Shown here: positions 41,998 through 59,079 of the stretch, piece by piece | How the letters are laid out: each line of letters opens with the position of its first letter | Numbering within the stretch: the stretch's first letter is position 1 | Origin: Brachynemurus nebulosus | Taxonomy: Eukaryota > Arthropoda > Insecta > Neuroptera > Myrmeleontidae | Assembly (NCBI GenBank): GCA_035578155.1 | Contig: JAPWDM010000024.1 | Location: 4,055,001 to 4,119,000 of the forward strand | Length of the DNA stretch: 64,000 nucleotides | Direction: 5' to 3' | Translations under genes and position numbers: made by a program | Notes under the pieces: model-generated | Told to the model about the DNA's origin: nothing | Database searches by the model: none | Seen by the model: only the letters and a program-made list of their open reading frames with translations

Positions 41998-42544
41998 GAG
42001 CTGGAATAAAATATTGACGGATGAATATATTAGCAGTGAATTCTTGGAAATATAAATTTATCAACGATTCCTATTGGCTGGGTGCGGGATGGCAACAACA
42101 TCTATAATATCAGTCTCATTAACGAATATAAATAATGGTAACCGTGGAAATAAATAAATTTAAAATATTTTTAAAAAACCGTAAAATCTGAATAATCTGA
42201 ATACAAATCGTCGGCCATCTCACGAATGGTCGTATCTCATTTTCGTATCTCTATTCAAATTTTCAGTTGCGACACCGACAATATTTATTCAGCATTTTAG
42301 ATAAGTCTCGCGAACCGTTGTATCGCTAGTTTTTGCCGTTTAGAAACTGTATTGATGAATGGTTTACGATTTTCTCACTTAGACTTCGATTAATGTTTCA
42401 CAAATCGTCATAAATGGAAAAATCAGGAAAAATGAGATACGACCATTCGTGAGATGGCCGACGAAATATTTGTTATTTACAGTTAATTTTTTTATAAATA
42501 AATTTGGACAGTTTGAGGTATAAAATACTGAATGAAGTAGGTAG
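41998..42544 (+). repeat. Tandem duplication, copy 1 (with MITE)
   Basis: Starts GAGCTGGAATAAAATATTG and ends GAATGAAGTAGGTA. Apart from the inserted MITE it is essentially identical to 42580-42866. Confidence 0.85.
42209..42463. mobile_element. MITE with CGTCGGCCATCTCACG ends
   Basis: Inverted ends of about 31 bp (CGTCGGCCATCTCACGAATG...). The 4-bp AAAT flanks (42205-42208 and 42464-42467) occur only once at the matching place in copy 2, which lacks the element. This fixes the 255-bp insertion and its target duplication. Confidence 0.85.
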
Positions 42545-42579
42545 GGGAAGGTCGCCCAAAGCGGGTACCCCTATATACG

Positions 42580-42866
42580 GAGCTGGAATAAAATATTGAC
42601 GGATGAATATATTAGCAGTGAATTCTTGGAAATATAAATTTATCAACGATTCCTATTGGCTGGGTGCGGGATGGCAACAACATCTATAATATCAGTCTCA
42701 TTAACGAATATAAATAATGGTAACCGTGGAAATAAATAAATTTAAAATATTTTTAAAAAACCGTAAAATCTGAATAATCTGAATACAAATATTTGTTATT
42801 TACAGTTAATTTTTTTATAAATAAATTTGGACAGTTTGAGGTATAAAATACTGAATGAAGTAGGTA
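42580..42866 (+). repeat. Tandem duplication, copy 2 (without MITE)
   Basis: The empty counterpart of 41998-42544. A 35-base GGGGAAGGTCGCCCAAAGCG segment separates the copies. Confidence 0.85.
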
Positions 42867-44220
42867 CCTATAATAATTGTGTTAAAAAAAATAATTAAAC
42901 AACTTTCGACGTTAACATGGATATAATTATCAAGACAATACTTCCCTCCAACCCCGAACGATGCAGAGAAAAAAGTTGCTGGTGACGGTGAAGCATATCA
43001 GGGAAATTCGAGAATTAAGAAATGCTGGCATAAGTCATTTATTTGAATGTAGAGCCATAAGACAAACATCAATAACTTTAACTCCTTATGAAACATCATT
43101 GCTTGTGAGTTAAAATACATGAAATATTTTTAATTCTGTATTGGTGGATTGACGTGTAGACGTTAATACTGTTGACAAATCGACAAGGAACGGCATATTA
43201 GTTACAATTGCGTTTATAATCAAAGTGTATCAATGTAAATATTTTTATTTGTTATTTTTTATTACACTATAAGCATATATGAGCCTATATTAATGCTTGT
43301 TTTCTTCACTACTCACGCTGCAGTCAATTTAATTGTCCCCACCGTGTACTTCGCACCCGTCAATTATATTTCAGTGACTCCTTAAACGTGTACAATTTAA
43401 TGATTCAAATAATAAAATTCAGTTTAATTAAGTTTTAATTCTCACATTAATCTGATTTTAAAATCGATTCATCTCTATCACTCAAATAAAACATATTTAA
43501 TCTTTTCATATTTAACCTTTCGCGAGAAATATTACGATTCTCTACTATATTGTCTTTCACTTAAAATTACCATAACGTTTTATGTCAGGTAGTTTACAAA
43601 ATAATATAATTTTCTAGTGTACGAAAATTCTGAAGAGAGAAAATAAATTTTCTTTTTTAGAAAAATAACAATCATCAGTGAACTGTCTTGGCAATGTTGT
43701 TATTGAATATTTTTGCAGGTTGAAGACATGTTATGATGAGAAAAAAGAAAATTAGCTTTAATAACGTAGCTCTATGTACAGCCATTTATCAGTAGCGAAC
43801 TAATTTAGAAACAGGAATAAATTTAAATTTAAAAAAAATTGTTATCTAGATGTACGATGTGTTGTTATGAATTCCATTTAGTATAAGGAGAAAGAAAAAA
43901 AGAATATTAGTGGAGTATTTCGTTTTCTTAAAAGAAAAATGTATTTTAGAATGCTTAGGAAATTAACCTTGGAAATTTTTAATAAATAAGTAAAAACACA
44001 AATTTTTCCTAACATCTTAAGTACCTATATTGGGTATATTGATGAACAATTCAAGCTTTAAAAACAGAATATGTGCTTAATTGTAGCTATGATCGATTGA
44101 CGGATATGGCGAACTTAAAACGGTAATAATAACTATAGTAATAGTACTTTCGATTACACAGCCCACAAAAAAATGTGGTGATTTAGATGGCTGACTGAAT
44201 CCGAATTCGACGTGAAAAAA
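42867..44220. other. AT-rich non-coding DNA
   Basis: A short open patch near 42963-43118 (MQRKKLLVTVKHIREIRELR) is not recognised and lacks support. No repeats are identified. Confidence 0.4.
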
Positions 44221-44890
44221 GTTTCAATACTTCCAATCTTTAGAATGTAAAGGCGACATAATGGAGGGTGAACACAGCCAAAGAACCATTCTCCTACAGG
44301 ACCTATTATTCCCTAGTACCTTCTGTTGGGCGGGAGTAGAGGGGTATATGGCAAATCAAATTTATCTTAACTGGCCAAAAATAAAACTCTCCACATACTT
44401 CTGCGTCTTTCTGTTTCCCACTCATAGAGAGATAGTCTTTACTAGCTTTAAGGGTTGGTCTTGTTGTGCAAACTCAACACCGTTGGAAGCTTGCTTTTCT
44501 TTTAGATTAAAAAACTGCAGTGTGTCTTTCCGGACTTGAAACTTTTTCAAATACTTCTTGTGAATTTGTGAATTTGGGGATGGTTTGCACTCCTTAGGCG
44601 GGAATGAGCAAAGTAGTTGAGGATTGATTATTCTGTTCAAGAAACTGCGACTATTACGAAATAAAGGCACGAAAAATTGGTTCTCCCATATCCTTCTCCA
44701 CTCGCATCCACCAGAAGTTCGTTTTTAGGCAGTTGGTTGTCTGACTGTGTTCACCACCCACCATGTCTTCTTTGCATTCTAAAGAGTTTGGAAGCTAGAT
44801 GCTTTAATGACACAGATCTATGTCTAGAAGAGTATAAAAGCTACACCCTTGTTGGAGCCATTGGCATACTACTTTCAGGAGTTCTTTAAC
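44221..44890. other. Less AT-rich segment with competing open frames
   Basis: Open frames lie on both strands (44261-44539 plus, 44422-44670 minus). The minus one ends a run with KEKQASNGVEFAQQDQP. Composition differs from the AT-rich flanks and may mark a gene or transposon fragment, but I recognise no family, and neither strand gives a complete gene. Confidence 0.25.
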
Positions 44891-45559
44891 GTTGGATTTG
44901 GACCCCAGCATACGAATACGAAAAATGCATAGGAATACCATGATCACTCATCCCGACCACGATATATTTTAGGGGGATTTGTTATCTTTTTCACTATTAT
45001 TCATAATGAGAATTTAATTTTAAATTAAAATATACGATATTTTTGTTGAATCTTATTTTCAAACGTCTATATGTAATGTTCTTTTAAGTTTTCTTCTATT
45101 TTCTCAGTCACTATTCTTAAATAGTAAAAAAAATTACTTCTAACAAGATTGAGCAGCCAACGAACGACGTAATTATGCCAACAAAATCTTACACAAAACA
45201 CGAACACGGTGACTTCAAACAAACGTGTTATACATAGGTTGGTGTAACAGTTTGTGTTTGCCTCTTTTATCTGCTGTGTATATATTTTTTTTATTTTTAC
45301 AGACACAAGAGATAAAAAAATTAATAGAGAAAAATAAAGAAGAATAGAAAACTGTTGAAAATCTCATCACGGCATGAAATATCAATTTACTAATAGCAAA
45401 CAGCTGTTATGTTTGTAAATAAAGGAGCAGTTACTTCCTGCTATTAATAAAGAAGTTGTTGCCTGCTGTCAGTAGATAATAATTTTAAAATAAAATACCC
45501 CTGTCGCAGCATCTGCATAACATAGCGAATTTCCAAATCTTGGGCACTGGCGGATCTCA
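44891..45559. other. Non-coding DNA
   Basis: Contains the short repeat shared with 23808-23855 (about 45506-45535). Nothing else is seen. Confidence 0.4.
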
Positions 45560-47580
<2,021 letters not shown>

Positions 47581-48059
47581 ATATTTTTCCGTACATACAT
47601 ATGTACATTGTACATATTTTGTTTTGTTTTATATTTAATAATATTTATATCATAACATAATCTTCAATTTCTTGTTTACTTAAAAATTCAATAAAAAAAA
47701 AAAAAATTCTTCATTACATTAGCTTAGAAAATCTGTTTAATTTACATTTTTTTAACATGGAATAGAACCATGCTAATTATAATGCAATAAATGAGAAACA
47801 AAACTCTATACATGTATGTGTGTTATATCTCATATATGTGAATAGTTTTCACTTGTTCTCACAAAATTCTTTAATAAAAAAGTGAAATATTTTTATACTT
47901 ATTAAAAACTGAGATATAAATATAAATTACTTATTAGACTAACAAAGAAAGAATAAAAGTGAAAATTTACATTTTCTCGAAAAATACTTAAAATAGAAAG
48001 AAAATTATAAGAATATTTTCTTCATAATTTTTTTTTTTCCTTTTCAACGATGTAAAAAT
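47581..48059. other. AT-rich non-coding DNA
   Basis: Nothing identifiable. Confidence 0.45.
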
Positions 48060-48222
48060 CGAACTGCCTTATGATAGGATCGAATGATAAAAAATGGCCA
48101 GAAAACCTACTTCTGGGCATCCGACGTGTCTGGCTAACGAACTTAGCCAAGCCAATTCAGAATCCAGTCCGCACACAAAATTTCATAAGCGTTAGACGTT
48201 TCGTTCGAGAGTTATCGCGCGG

Positions 48223-48304
<82 letters not shown>

Positions 48305-48427
48305 TTTAGTGAATATCATTTTCGTATTCTAGGGACCTCAAAACATATTTCTGATATGGTCCCGGGCTTAGGTCGCACCATGACACCTGGCGTAAAAGCT
48401 GAATTTCCAGTTTTGGAAATTCGCTAA
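48060..48427 (+). repeat. Dispersed repeat family R1, fullest copy
   Basis: A left part (TTATGATAGGATCGAATGAT through CGAGAGTTATCGCGCGGATA), a (TA)n run (48228-48300), then the R1 core ending GAAATTCGCTAAA. Other copies: 19022-19149 and 23554-23668. The class is unknown. Confidence 0.55.
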
Positions 48428-48719
48428 AAAAAGAAACAAAATATGTATTTGCAAATTACTACTCTCATTTTTATAGCCTTATTTGACTTGTACTAATGTT
48501 ATTTATTTAAATGGGTACTTTTACACCAGACTTACAAAACGTTTCCGTACATAGAAAACATTATAAGATCTCGCATATCATTTACAATTCGAGTTGGCTT
48601 TAGGCCATGCGCATTGCGCGCATGCTTTTTAAACACGCGTAATTTATCAAAGCCACTACATTTATTTACCTCATCGGAATACGAAAAGGCCATTGTTGCA
48701 ATATTGTTATATTTATATA

Positions 48720-48970
48720 AGTACGGGAAGGTAGCCCAAAGCCGATAAACGCCCAAAAAAGTCGCTTTTGACCTCGATAAGCAGATCTTTTTTATATTAT
48801 CAGATAAATTTGTTATTGAACTTTAAAATGAAACTTCACTTAAGAAATTTTTATACGATATTTATATTTAATAAAGAAAATACAAAACCTCTGCAAAACC
48901 CCGCTTTGCCCGTATAGGTATCCTAAAGCGGGTAATCCTCTTTGGGCAAAGCGGATAAGTACATTGTTGA
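48720..48970. mobile_element. Possible small element with GCCCAAAGC motifs
   Basis: GGGAAGGTAGCCCAAAGCCG at 48725 and GGGCAAAGCGG repeats at 48900-48956 resemble the ends at 42543 and 56225 (GGGGAAGGT...). An upstream minus-strand frame (48532-48756) is unrecognised. Ends are not resolved. Confidence 0.3.
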
Positions 48971-51900
48971 AGCGTCTAGGTTTTTATGGCAATTTGGCTG
49001 GCGTTGATTCAAAAACTAAATTCTATAAATTTTGCTTCGAATCTAAAACTAAGATAATGGACTGTATCGCGAGATTTACCGAAAAAATAATGATTACAAA
49101 AGTGAAACTGTACTCTCACCGAATTTTTTTCTTCTTCCGTTCTAAATCGTTGATACTTACTGAGTCAGAGAAAAATTTGGAAGGTAAGGAAGAGGGTGGT
49201 GACCCTTATTAAATTTTATTTGTTTCTTCGGGTAAGTTCCATGTAATCTTGCGCCAATGCGAATTTGCACTACTAGTTTAGAAATGCGATTAAACTATTA
49301 TTATTGCGAAACAACACTAAATTAACACGAAATTTAATTGTGAGTTTCTATTGTTGCTGATAAACTATACAATACGGAGTTTCTAATGCGAACAATCACA
49401 AGTTATTTTGAATTAACCATTATCGATATAGTTGCGAACAAACTATCACTAATTATTGCGAATTAACCATTTTGCGAATTAACCGTTATCGATATGGTTG
49501 CAAACAAATTATAAACTAATTATTTTCCAATTAACCAACTAAAGCGAACAAACTAATATGTAACAATTAAACTAAATGAAATTGGCGGTAATAATGGCTA
49601 CCGGTGTAAGACCGGCAGCAATCGATTCGTACATCCATGGATCCAATCGATGACTGACTGTTGTACTACGCCTATCCTATTTTTCAAACAAAAAAAACAA
49701 CACGTTTAAGTGGTTCAGACGAATGAATTATGTAACCTATTACTTAAAGCACCATCTATATTAACATTAAAGTATATATTACAAATTCCTTTTTTTTATA
49801 CATAGATACACAATCAACAGATGGCGCGAACATACATTATGTATTTAAATACTGTTATTATTTTTTAATATAAACTTTCTTAATCATATGAATTTAACAA
49901 TAATAATAATTAAGTAAAAAGAATTGAAACAAGACAAAAATAATTAATTTTTTTTAACAATTAACTGTAACTTTCTTGACAACCTCCACATTGGAGTATA
50001 TTACTTCAGGTGGTTCCACATCAAAACTATCACAAACAAGGCAGAAATATTTTTTTAAGTTTTTTCCCTCATTCCGTCGTAAAAAGAAGATTTTTTACTT
50101 TCTTTTCCCCTCCAACAGTTTTTTCATGTCCTTTGATGGATTACTGCATTGCTTTTTAAAATTTTGAAGTTGCCATATCTCGCGAAGGATAGCTCATAGG
50201 AAAAAGTGTTCAAAATTGTTGAAAAATATTTAGGAGAATTTGCCGTTTCTTTTTCGTTTTGATAGCATTAATAATTTTTTTTAAACTACGTATTTAGTCT
50301 TTCTATATAATTCAACTATATAATTTACATGTTATATGTTATTTCGAACAATTTGAACAAATAGAACTCTCGAGCCTGTAACTCAAAATGAGAACGGTTG
50401 ACCGGGGCCGAGAAAATTTTGATTAACATTAACAAATATCACATATTTTTAATGAAAACTTTCCAAACCACATATTGATAAACTTTTCGCTAAAACCTGT
50501 CAAATGTTAACACAGTGCACTTATTTACTGAACAGATTGTTTAATACTTTGACAATGATACGGAATAATGTGCACTAATGTAAAATTTTACGTTTACACC
50601 CGTAAAATTAAAATATGCATCACGTTTTAAATTTGTTTATATCATTAATTTGCATATTGCGTTGCATAATACAACGTATGACGGTAATATATTATGTATA
50701 TTAGCTGACTTAGCTGTTTCCCTTTTCCGGTAGCTGGCACTAAACTAGCATGTATTATGAATATTATTATTTTATTATTTTTTAATTTTTAGCTACAAAC
50801 CATGATATTGACAAAGTAAACATATTCTGTGGATTTGACCTCGACTGATCAAACCATTCGAAAGTTTCACAATCACTAACAAATGTACAAGCGTTTGTAT
50901 AAAGATATATACCCTTTAGAAAATCTCTGTGTAAAAATTAAAAATTTCTAACATTTTTCCCTTTTTGTAATCAGAAAAATATTTAATGGAGTCAAATAAG
51001 CAAAGCATAAGGAATTGTTTCCCGCTTCAAATTTTTTATTGTAACATGTTAATTACATTGAGTACTATATGAAATGAGCATTTTCTACCACTTGCAACCG
51101 CAGCTACGAAAATTATTGGCCATTTTGTGAAAAATCGCCATTTTGATCGTACTTTCTAAATATAGATGAATATATCTCGGTATGTGTAGGTCTAAAAAAA
51201 GCGAAAAAAATTGAGGCCATTCGTATTAATATAGGCTATCAGTGGTTATAACATGCAATTTTTATCGGTACACATAACCTTAAAAAAAATACTGAAGATA
51301 CTGCTAAATTTTGGTTTTATGGTTTTAATTTCGGATGTTTTAAGTGAAATGCCTATGATGAAATTTTCAGAAATTATACTTGATAACGTCGACTAGTTAA
51401 AACTTCAAGTCAAAATATCTAACACAAACCTTAAAAATTGACGTAAGATTTGAAAATTGACTGGGGAGTGATTTTTGTGCATTGTATCGTATGAGGTTCT
51501 TTTTTTATTAAATTGTAGATTTTTTATGCACTTTATAATGGTGAATAAAAAAAATTTTTAAACTTGAAAAAAATTGAAAAAAATCGATTAGAAATTCAAA
51601 ATTGTCGGCGATGAACAATATTTGAAAAGTAATTTAAATCAAGTAAACCGCTATAATTTAAAAATTTAAGTAATAGTTTGTTCCAAATATGGGTTACAAG
51701 GTCGCATGTAAGGGTTACACAATTAAAATACCATTAACTAATACAAATCTTGTAGTATTTCGAAAATTTTATTCTTTTAAGTATGGAACACTAACAAAAT
51801 AGTAAATTAATGAAACATAGGGATATTGATATTTATTTTAATACAGCAACGCAACGTAGAGTTCAATTCAACAAGCTTGAAACAAACACGGGTAAACAAT

Positions 51901-53345
51901 TTTCATTATTCAAATCACAACGGTCAACGGAAATTCAACTTTACATTTCACAACCTCCAATTATACAGGGTGTAAAGTATATAAATCTCAAAATTTGCAA
52001 GAGAGAAAGGTCTCAGTCTATTAATTAAATATTGCTAGTTAAATTGTACCGATCAAGTTTCATTTCAGAAATTCTCGATTGACAAAAACGTGTTAAATAA
52101 TGGCCTCTAGAAAAAAAAAACTTAATCAGGTTCTGATTACCTATCATTTTTTTCCCTTTGTTTTGTTGAACGTAAATTTTTTTGTCAACAAAATATTTTT
52201 ACCTGCTTGTTTAGGAAATCTTTTCAAAATAGCTATATAGTAGTGTCCATAAAAATTTGAACATAATTTTTAATGTGACAATTTTACGTCATATTTCAAA
52301 TGGACAGATTTCGTCAAATCTCATTAAATTATTTAGAAAATTAACATAAACCTGCAACCGATTTTAGTAATTGAAACATCACTGACTTACATCGACTTTA
52401 ATTCAATTCTTTGACACATTTAACAAATTCAAAGCTGCCTCTAACATTGGCGAAGAACAATATTAAAACTAAAGACCCCTCAAAATAAAAATAGTTCAAT
52501 GGTTAAGTGCGTTTTTCTAATGATGAATCTGCTGACATGAAAGTATTTTTTCTGTAAAATTTAGTTTAATAAGTTAAAAAAACATATAACTAAACGCAGA
52601 ATTCTTGAGGTATGAAAGTCCAACAAATAGGAAAGATATATTTTTAGTAAGAGACATACATATTTTGTTACATTAAGAAGATAAAATACTATTGCAATAA
52701 AGATGGAAATAGAGTAATTATATCTAAACTCCCGCTATTAGTTTTTATATCTCTCACTCAGGTAATATTGCACTGTATAAACATACACTACCTTGTAAAA
52801 AAAAGTAATAGATCTTGAAATAGTTTGCTTATTTATATAGTAATACAATGATATAACGACTTAAATGAGTAATTTTAAATTAAATAAATAATATTAAGAA
52901 ATTTTATAATAATAGCAATATTACAAAGTTAGATTTTATGATTGCATTAGGTAGTTCAATAAAATTGAATACACTTTATTTCGGTATTTATAAATACGAT
53001 TTTTTTAATGGTGTAGACCCTTACTTTCATTTATTTAACGGAGTACTGTAAAGTGGACTTTGATCGCTCAGAAACTTTGCATTTAGTTATACTTTTTTTA
53101 GAATTTCTCGATTGGAACTGGCGTCTCCTAAAACTTCATTCTAGTTTAAGTTTCTCGTAAATATTAAATAAAATCTTAAGTTGAAGTATTTATGAATTAT
53201 GATACAATAATTAAATTTAAAATATCCCTAAATAGGCCAAACAAATAAACTCATTTAGAGGGAAATAAAACAAAAATTGTTATCTAGACTTTTATAAGTG
53301 GAAATGGTAAAGAGGATTATAATAAACGTAAAAAAAACTAAATGC
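48971..53345. other. Long AT-rich stretch without identifiable features
   Basis: Short diverged repeats of GCGAATTAACCATTATCGATATGG type occur at 49420-49510. A 72-codon frame (51810-52028) is unsupported. I see no gene, TIR or array in the rest. Confidence 0.4.
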
Positions 53346-54340
53346 TTGAGCAGGGGCGGTGGAGGGTTGATTTGGGGGAGGGGGGGGGGGGTCAAAAGGG
53401 TGAAAAATTATATTATTGCAATTTCCGGCGAAAGTCGAAGTCAAAGGAAAAATTATCTTTAACAAAAGTTGTAGATCATAAAAAAATCTACAACTTTTGT
53501 AAGGGTCACTTTTTAATATAACTTCAAAATTTCGGAGAAAACTGCGAATTTTCTTATTTCTTTATTTCATTTTATTATTATTTCGTTTCCCATTTCCACA
53601 AAAAACAATTTAATTTTGACGAAACTTGGTGAAAGTATACCTTTCTGCGTCTTAAACAACCACAAGTTTTTTTCGGGTAAAAAAATTAAGAAGTTTCCGA
53701 GATATTCATTTATTTCGGTCCGGAACACTTTTTTTTCAGTTTAAGGGTATCCAAAGCCGAACCATCAAAAGTAAAATGGTTGAAAGAAAATTAGAAGTAG
53801 AAGAAGGAAGTAGTCCTAATAGTCCTCTGAATATTCTTGCATGACTTAACAAAATCAAATTTTGCTCTTACTTGTGTAAAATTTAAAGTTTTAGTCAGAT
53901 ATCAACAAGTATAATTTGATATATTTTAGCCAGTTATTAATTACAAGACAATTTACTTGCTGAAAACCTTATAGAAATATTTTTGTTTTGCTGATTGTCA
54001 GTAAAATTACGATTGGCACCTCAAATTAGCTGTCCACTTTTGAGATTTTAGACTTTAAGTTACAACTTTGAGCAAAAACAGGTAAACTAGTATTTTTCAT
54101 GTAGTTTTCATATATGCTATTTAAATTTTAATATACTAAAGTATATTCACCCTATTTCAAAATTTACCATAAATTTTACCTGAACAGCCCCTCCAGTAGG
54201 TCCGACCCTGGATTTATACATATCAATAGAAACCTCTCTAAAAACAAAGTGTATTGTCAATTTAAAGTTTTTTTTTTGTCTGCCGTCGTTTTCAAGTTAT
54301 CAAGCAAAATTGAAATTTTACCCTAATTTTGAGGGCTGAC
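53346..54340. repeat. Repeat-derived segment related to the outer-element arm
   Basis: 54185-54310 (CCCCTCCAGTAGGTCCGACC...) resembles 3805-3900, so another copy of that repeat ends here. 53468-53508 is a hairpin (ACAAAAGTTGTAGAT / ATCTACAACTTTTGT). A G-run lies at 53378-53391. Confidence 0.45.
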
Positions 54341-55180
54341 TTCACCCCTTAAATGGCGACGGTGGTAGATTAAAAAATATACGGGTCTGTTATTTTTGCT
54401 TGTACTACATTATACCAAGTTTCATCAAAATTGCGAATTGACAATTAAAAACCTTTCCTTGTGAGTGTCACTAGAGTCCCTTGTGTTTAAATCCTTAAAT
54501 TAGCCTTACTTGGTCCAATTTTGTAAAATATTTTTAGACATATATTATATTTATTAATTCAAAGGCGTCGATTTCAAGAATCTATGTCTCATTTTGGTCC
54601 AAGATCGCGTGTTGTGTGTTTTTAGAGGTCATTTAGAAATTTTTGCAACTATCTTCTTCTAAACACCGTGCTTTGGAGAGCTGTATGCAGTCTTATGGAG
54701 CTCTTAGAAAACCCTACTTACATATATATAATACTTATAAACTTAGGGGGAAGAAAAACGGAAAATCGGGAAATGTCCAAAATTGAAAATTTTGGTACAA
54801 CTCGAAAACGCAAAGCTACCTTGACCTGATATTGCAGCTATGGAAAGCATGTGCAAGGGTGATCGCTACCATGGCACTCCCGACCCAGGTTGGGCCTTAG
54901 GCAGATTCACCTATCTTATCTGGAGAGGTCCTTTTTTAAAAAGTATGTAAAAGTCGATCGTTTACATGGTCTTCTCCGAACTTCATTCTTCTTTCTTCTC
55001 TTCTACAGATAATTTTCGTTGTCCTTTACGTGGTATAATATGTGTTTTATAAAGAGTTTAGTCTAATGCAAGTGTTCTCAAACTTTTTGGACAAGTCAGT
55101 GGCTCCTTTAATATACAAATCATTTCTGGCGGCGCTAGTTGTCACTGAAAACCAAATTCTTTAAAAGTTCCTGTGATATA
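54341..55180. other. Non-coding DNA with a GC-rich patch at 54820-54930
   Basis: The patch (GGGTGATCGCTACCATGGCA, CTCCCGACCCAGGTTGGGCC) stands out from its AT-rich surroundings and ends in CCTTTTTT. I cannot identify it as a known RNA or exon. Confidence 0.35.
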
Positions 55181-55885
55181 CGAGGATCGTCCAGAAAGTA
55201 AAGGACGTTTACGCATTACGCACGGCATCGAACCCCCACCACCTTGACTGAATGTGCGGCGGTTAGCTCTGCCTCCTGCCTCAGTGTGAGCACAGTTTCG
55301 TTGCGGTGCAGTCACGTTTGTGTGTTCTACAAATATTTAAAATGGCAGCGCCAATTGAAAATCCTGCCAAATGGGAAGTGCGTAGTGTAATTCGCTTATA
55401 GAAATTTGTAGGCAAATCAAACAAGTTTACGGTGAGAGTGCAATGAACGAGTCTTCTGTGACGAAATGGTGCGTCATGTTTAACAATGGACGAATAAATG
55501 TGCACGATGAAGACCGAAGTGGAAGACTATCACTCATTACAGACGATTTGAAAGCGAAGATTGAAAACAAAATTCAGGAAAACCGGTGTTTCACTTTAAG
55601 TGTGTGACACGAATTCGTGCGTTACACGAATCTTTCCCTCAAATTTCACGATCTCTGCTACATGAAATAGTGAAAGAGCACCTTGGATATACCTTTGGCG
55701 GCTGAAGAGTACAACGTCGGTATCGAAAAACTGCTAACGCGCTACAACAAGTGCCTTGACACCTACAGTGACTATATCGAAAAATAGATTAAGGTATGAC
55801 AATGCTGTAAATAAAGTTTTTTATCAATATCATTCGATTTTATTTAGTTACACCGAAACGTTCTTTACTTCCTGGACGACCCTCG
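55181..55885. mobile_element. mariner element, internally deleted
   Basis: Inverted ends CGAGGATCGTCCAGAAAGTA / CGAGGGTCGTCCAGGAAGTA with TA on both sides. At 705 bp it is far shorter than full mariners of about 1.3 kb. The enclosed transposase remnant keeps only its two ends. Confidence 0.85.
55342..55790 (+). pseudogene. mariner transposase remnant
   Basis: Starts MAAPIENPAKWEVRSVIRL, then a stop. In another frame it continues EICRQIKQVYGESAMNESSV, TKWCVMFNNGR and NVHDEDRSGRLSLITDDL, the helix-turn-helix part of a mariner transposase. The end, AAEEYNVGIEKLLTRYNKCL and a following DYIEK, matches the usual C-terminus. The catalytic D,D34D region between them is deleted, so it cannot work. 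Confidence 0.8.

Positions 55886-57158
<1,273 letters not shown>

Positions 57159-57248
<90 letters not shown>
57159..57248. repeat. (TA)n microsatellite
   Basis: Right-hand part of the TA tract split by the preceding element. Confidence 0.95.
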
Positions 57249-57251
<3 letters not shown>

Positions 57252-58052
57252 GTATATTGATACAGGGCGGAAACAAATTTATCGAACATAGGGCAAATAT
57301 AAAAGGAAATTTTTCATAAGATCAATGTGTTCTTTAATCCCTCTGACTAATGATATCTGTTTTGAAATGGTATTACTATGAATACAAAATATTTTTTCTA
57401 CTCCTACTATTAAAAGTAACATTTTGCACACGCCTAACTATATGTAAAAATTAACAATTGCCCATATTGTGCGCAAATAGCGTGGGAAATTATTTCGCAC
57501 AGCTTAATATAATAAAAATGTTGGCTATGTGTTGATTTAACATTTAATCTATATAAATAAAAAAAAATATACATAATAATATGTAGGTATGTTGATTATT
57601 TATTATTGTTTCCGTAGTTTCAAAGTATGCTTTGGCAATGAACATTTTACCACTGACATTATAAACGTAAAAAGTTTTTACTACTTATCTAAATAAATAT
57701 TAGTGAAAATTTTACGAAAAAAAATATGCTCGTAGAAAAAGTATAGTGCAAATACGTGGAAAAAGCTTATTTCTCACTCATATGAATTGTTACATTCGTT
57801 CTGCGGGTTTGCGCAACAAACTCATATTCGTGAAAAAAAAGCCTCTTTTCTCACTTATTGTACAATATAATACTATTGATATTTGTAAATTTAAATCATC
57901 AAACAGCAAATGTTGAGCTGATTTTTTCTACGGTAATATGATAATAATCCGTAATTAATTTATAACTATGAAAATACTATATACCCATGGTAGCATGACC
58001 TAAAAGCGAAATATTACCGTTCAAAAAATATCAGAAATTACCGCTAACCCCT

Positions 58053-58053
<1 letters not shown>
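57249..58053. other. AT-rich non-coding DNA
   Basis: No gene or repeat boundary is seen. Confidence 0.45.
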
Positions 58054-58590
<537 letters not shown>

Positions 58591-59005
58591 CATCCATTTT
58601 CTATATACCCAATGTGACTCTTTAAAGTGGATACCAAGTTATTTGTATTTTATGATATATTTTCGATAAAACGACAGTACTGGTAGCTGATATTATATAT
58701 TTTCTCTTCACTAATTAAGTTTCGTTACATATCGATGCATTTTGAATTTGTAATATTATTACATTATTACATGTACAGTGAATGATTTTAACATAATTTT
58801 AGACTAGCGAATCAACCACATAATCATATTAAATATGCACTAAACTACATCCATGATCATAAAATAAATATACGATTGGTGTAGTCTGTAGGTATATAAA
58901 GTCGAAACACTATTTTTAAGGTTTGCGTCACCAATTTATGATTAACTCTATTCTGTTAGACTTCAGGATAAATTTTAAACTAATAATTAAAAATCTACAT
59001 TTTAG
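58591..59005. other. AT-rich non-coding DNA
   Basis: Nothing identifiable. Confidence 0.45.
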
Positions 59006-59079
59006 GCAAGTCTGGCGAAAAGGTGGCGTGGCTACGGTTGTAGCTCCGGAGCCCGGACTGGAAGAAAGGCCCTGTAGCG
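59006..59079 (+). other. Possible 74-bp exon-like island
   Basis: A GC-richer block preceded by CATTTTAG and followed by a good splice donor (GTAAGTATAGG at 59080). The frame through it is open (QVWRKGGVATVVAPEPGLEE). Composition and flanks fit a short exon, but I recognise no protein, and it could be chance. Confidence 0.25.

Noticed and set aside
51810..52028. 72-codon frame in AT-rich DNA
   Set aside because: No recognisable family, promoter or splice context. Its length is within chance for the region.
53354..54211. hAT-like element from CAGGGGCGG to CCGACCCTG
   Set aside because: The flanking 8-mers do not match, and the right boundary lies inside a longer repeat also present at 3805, so it is not an end.
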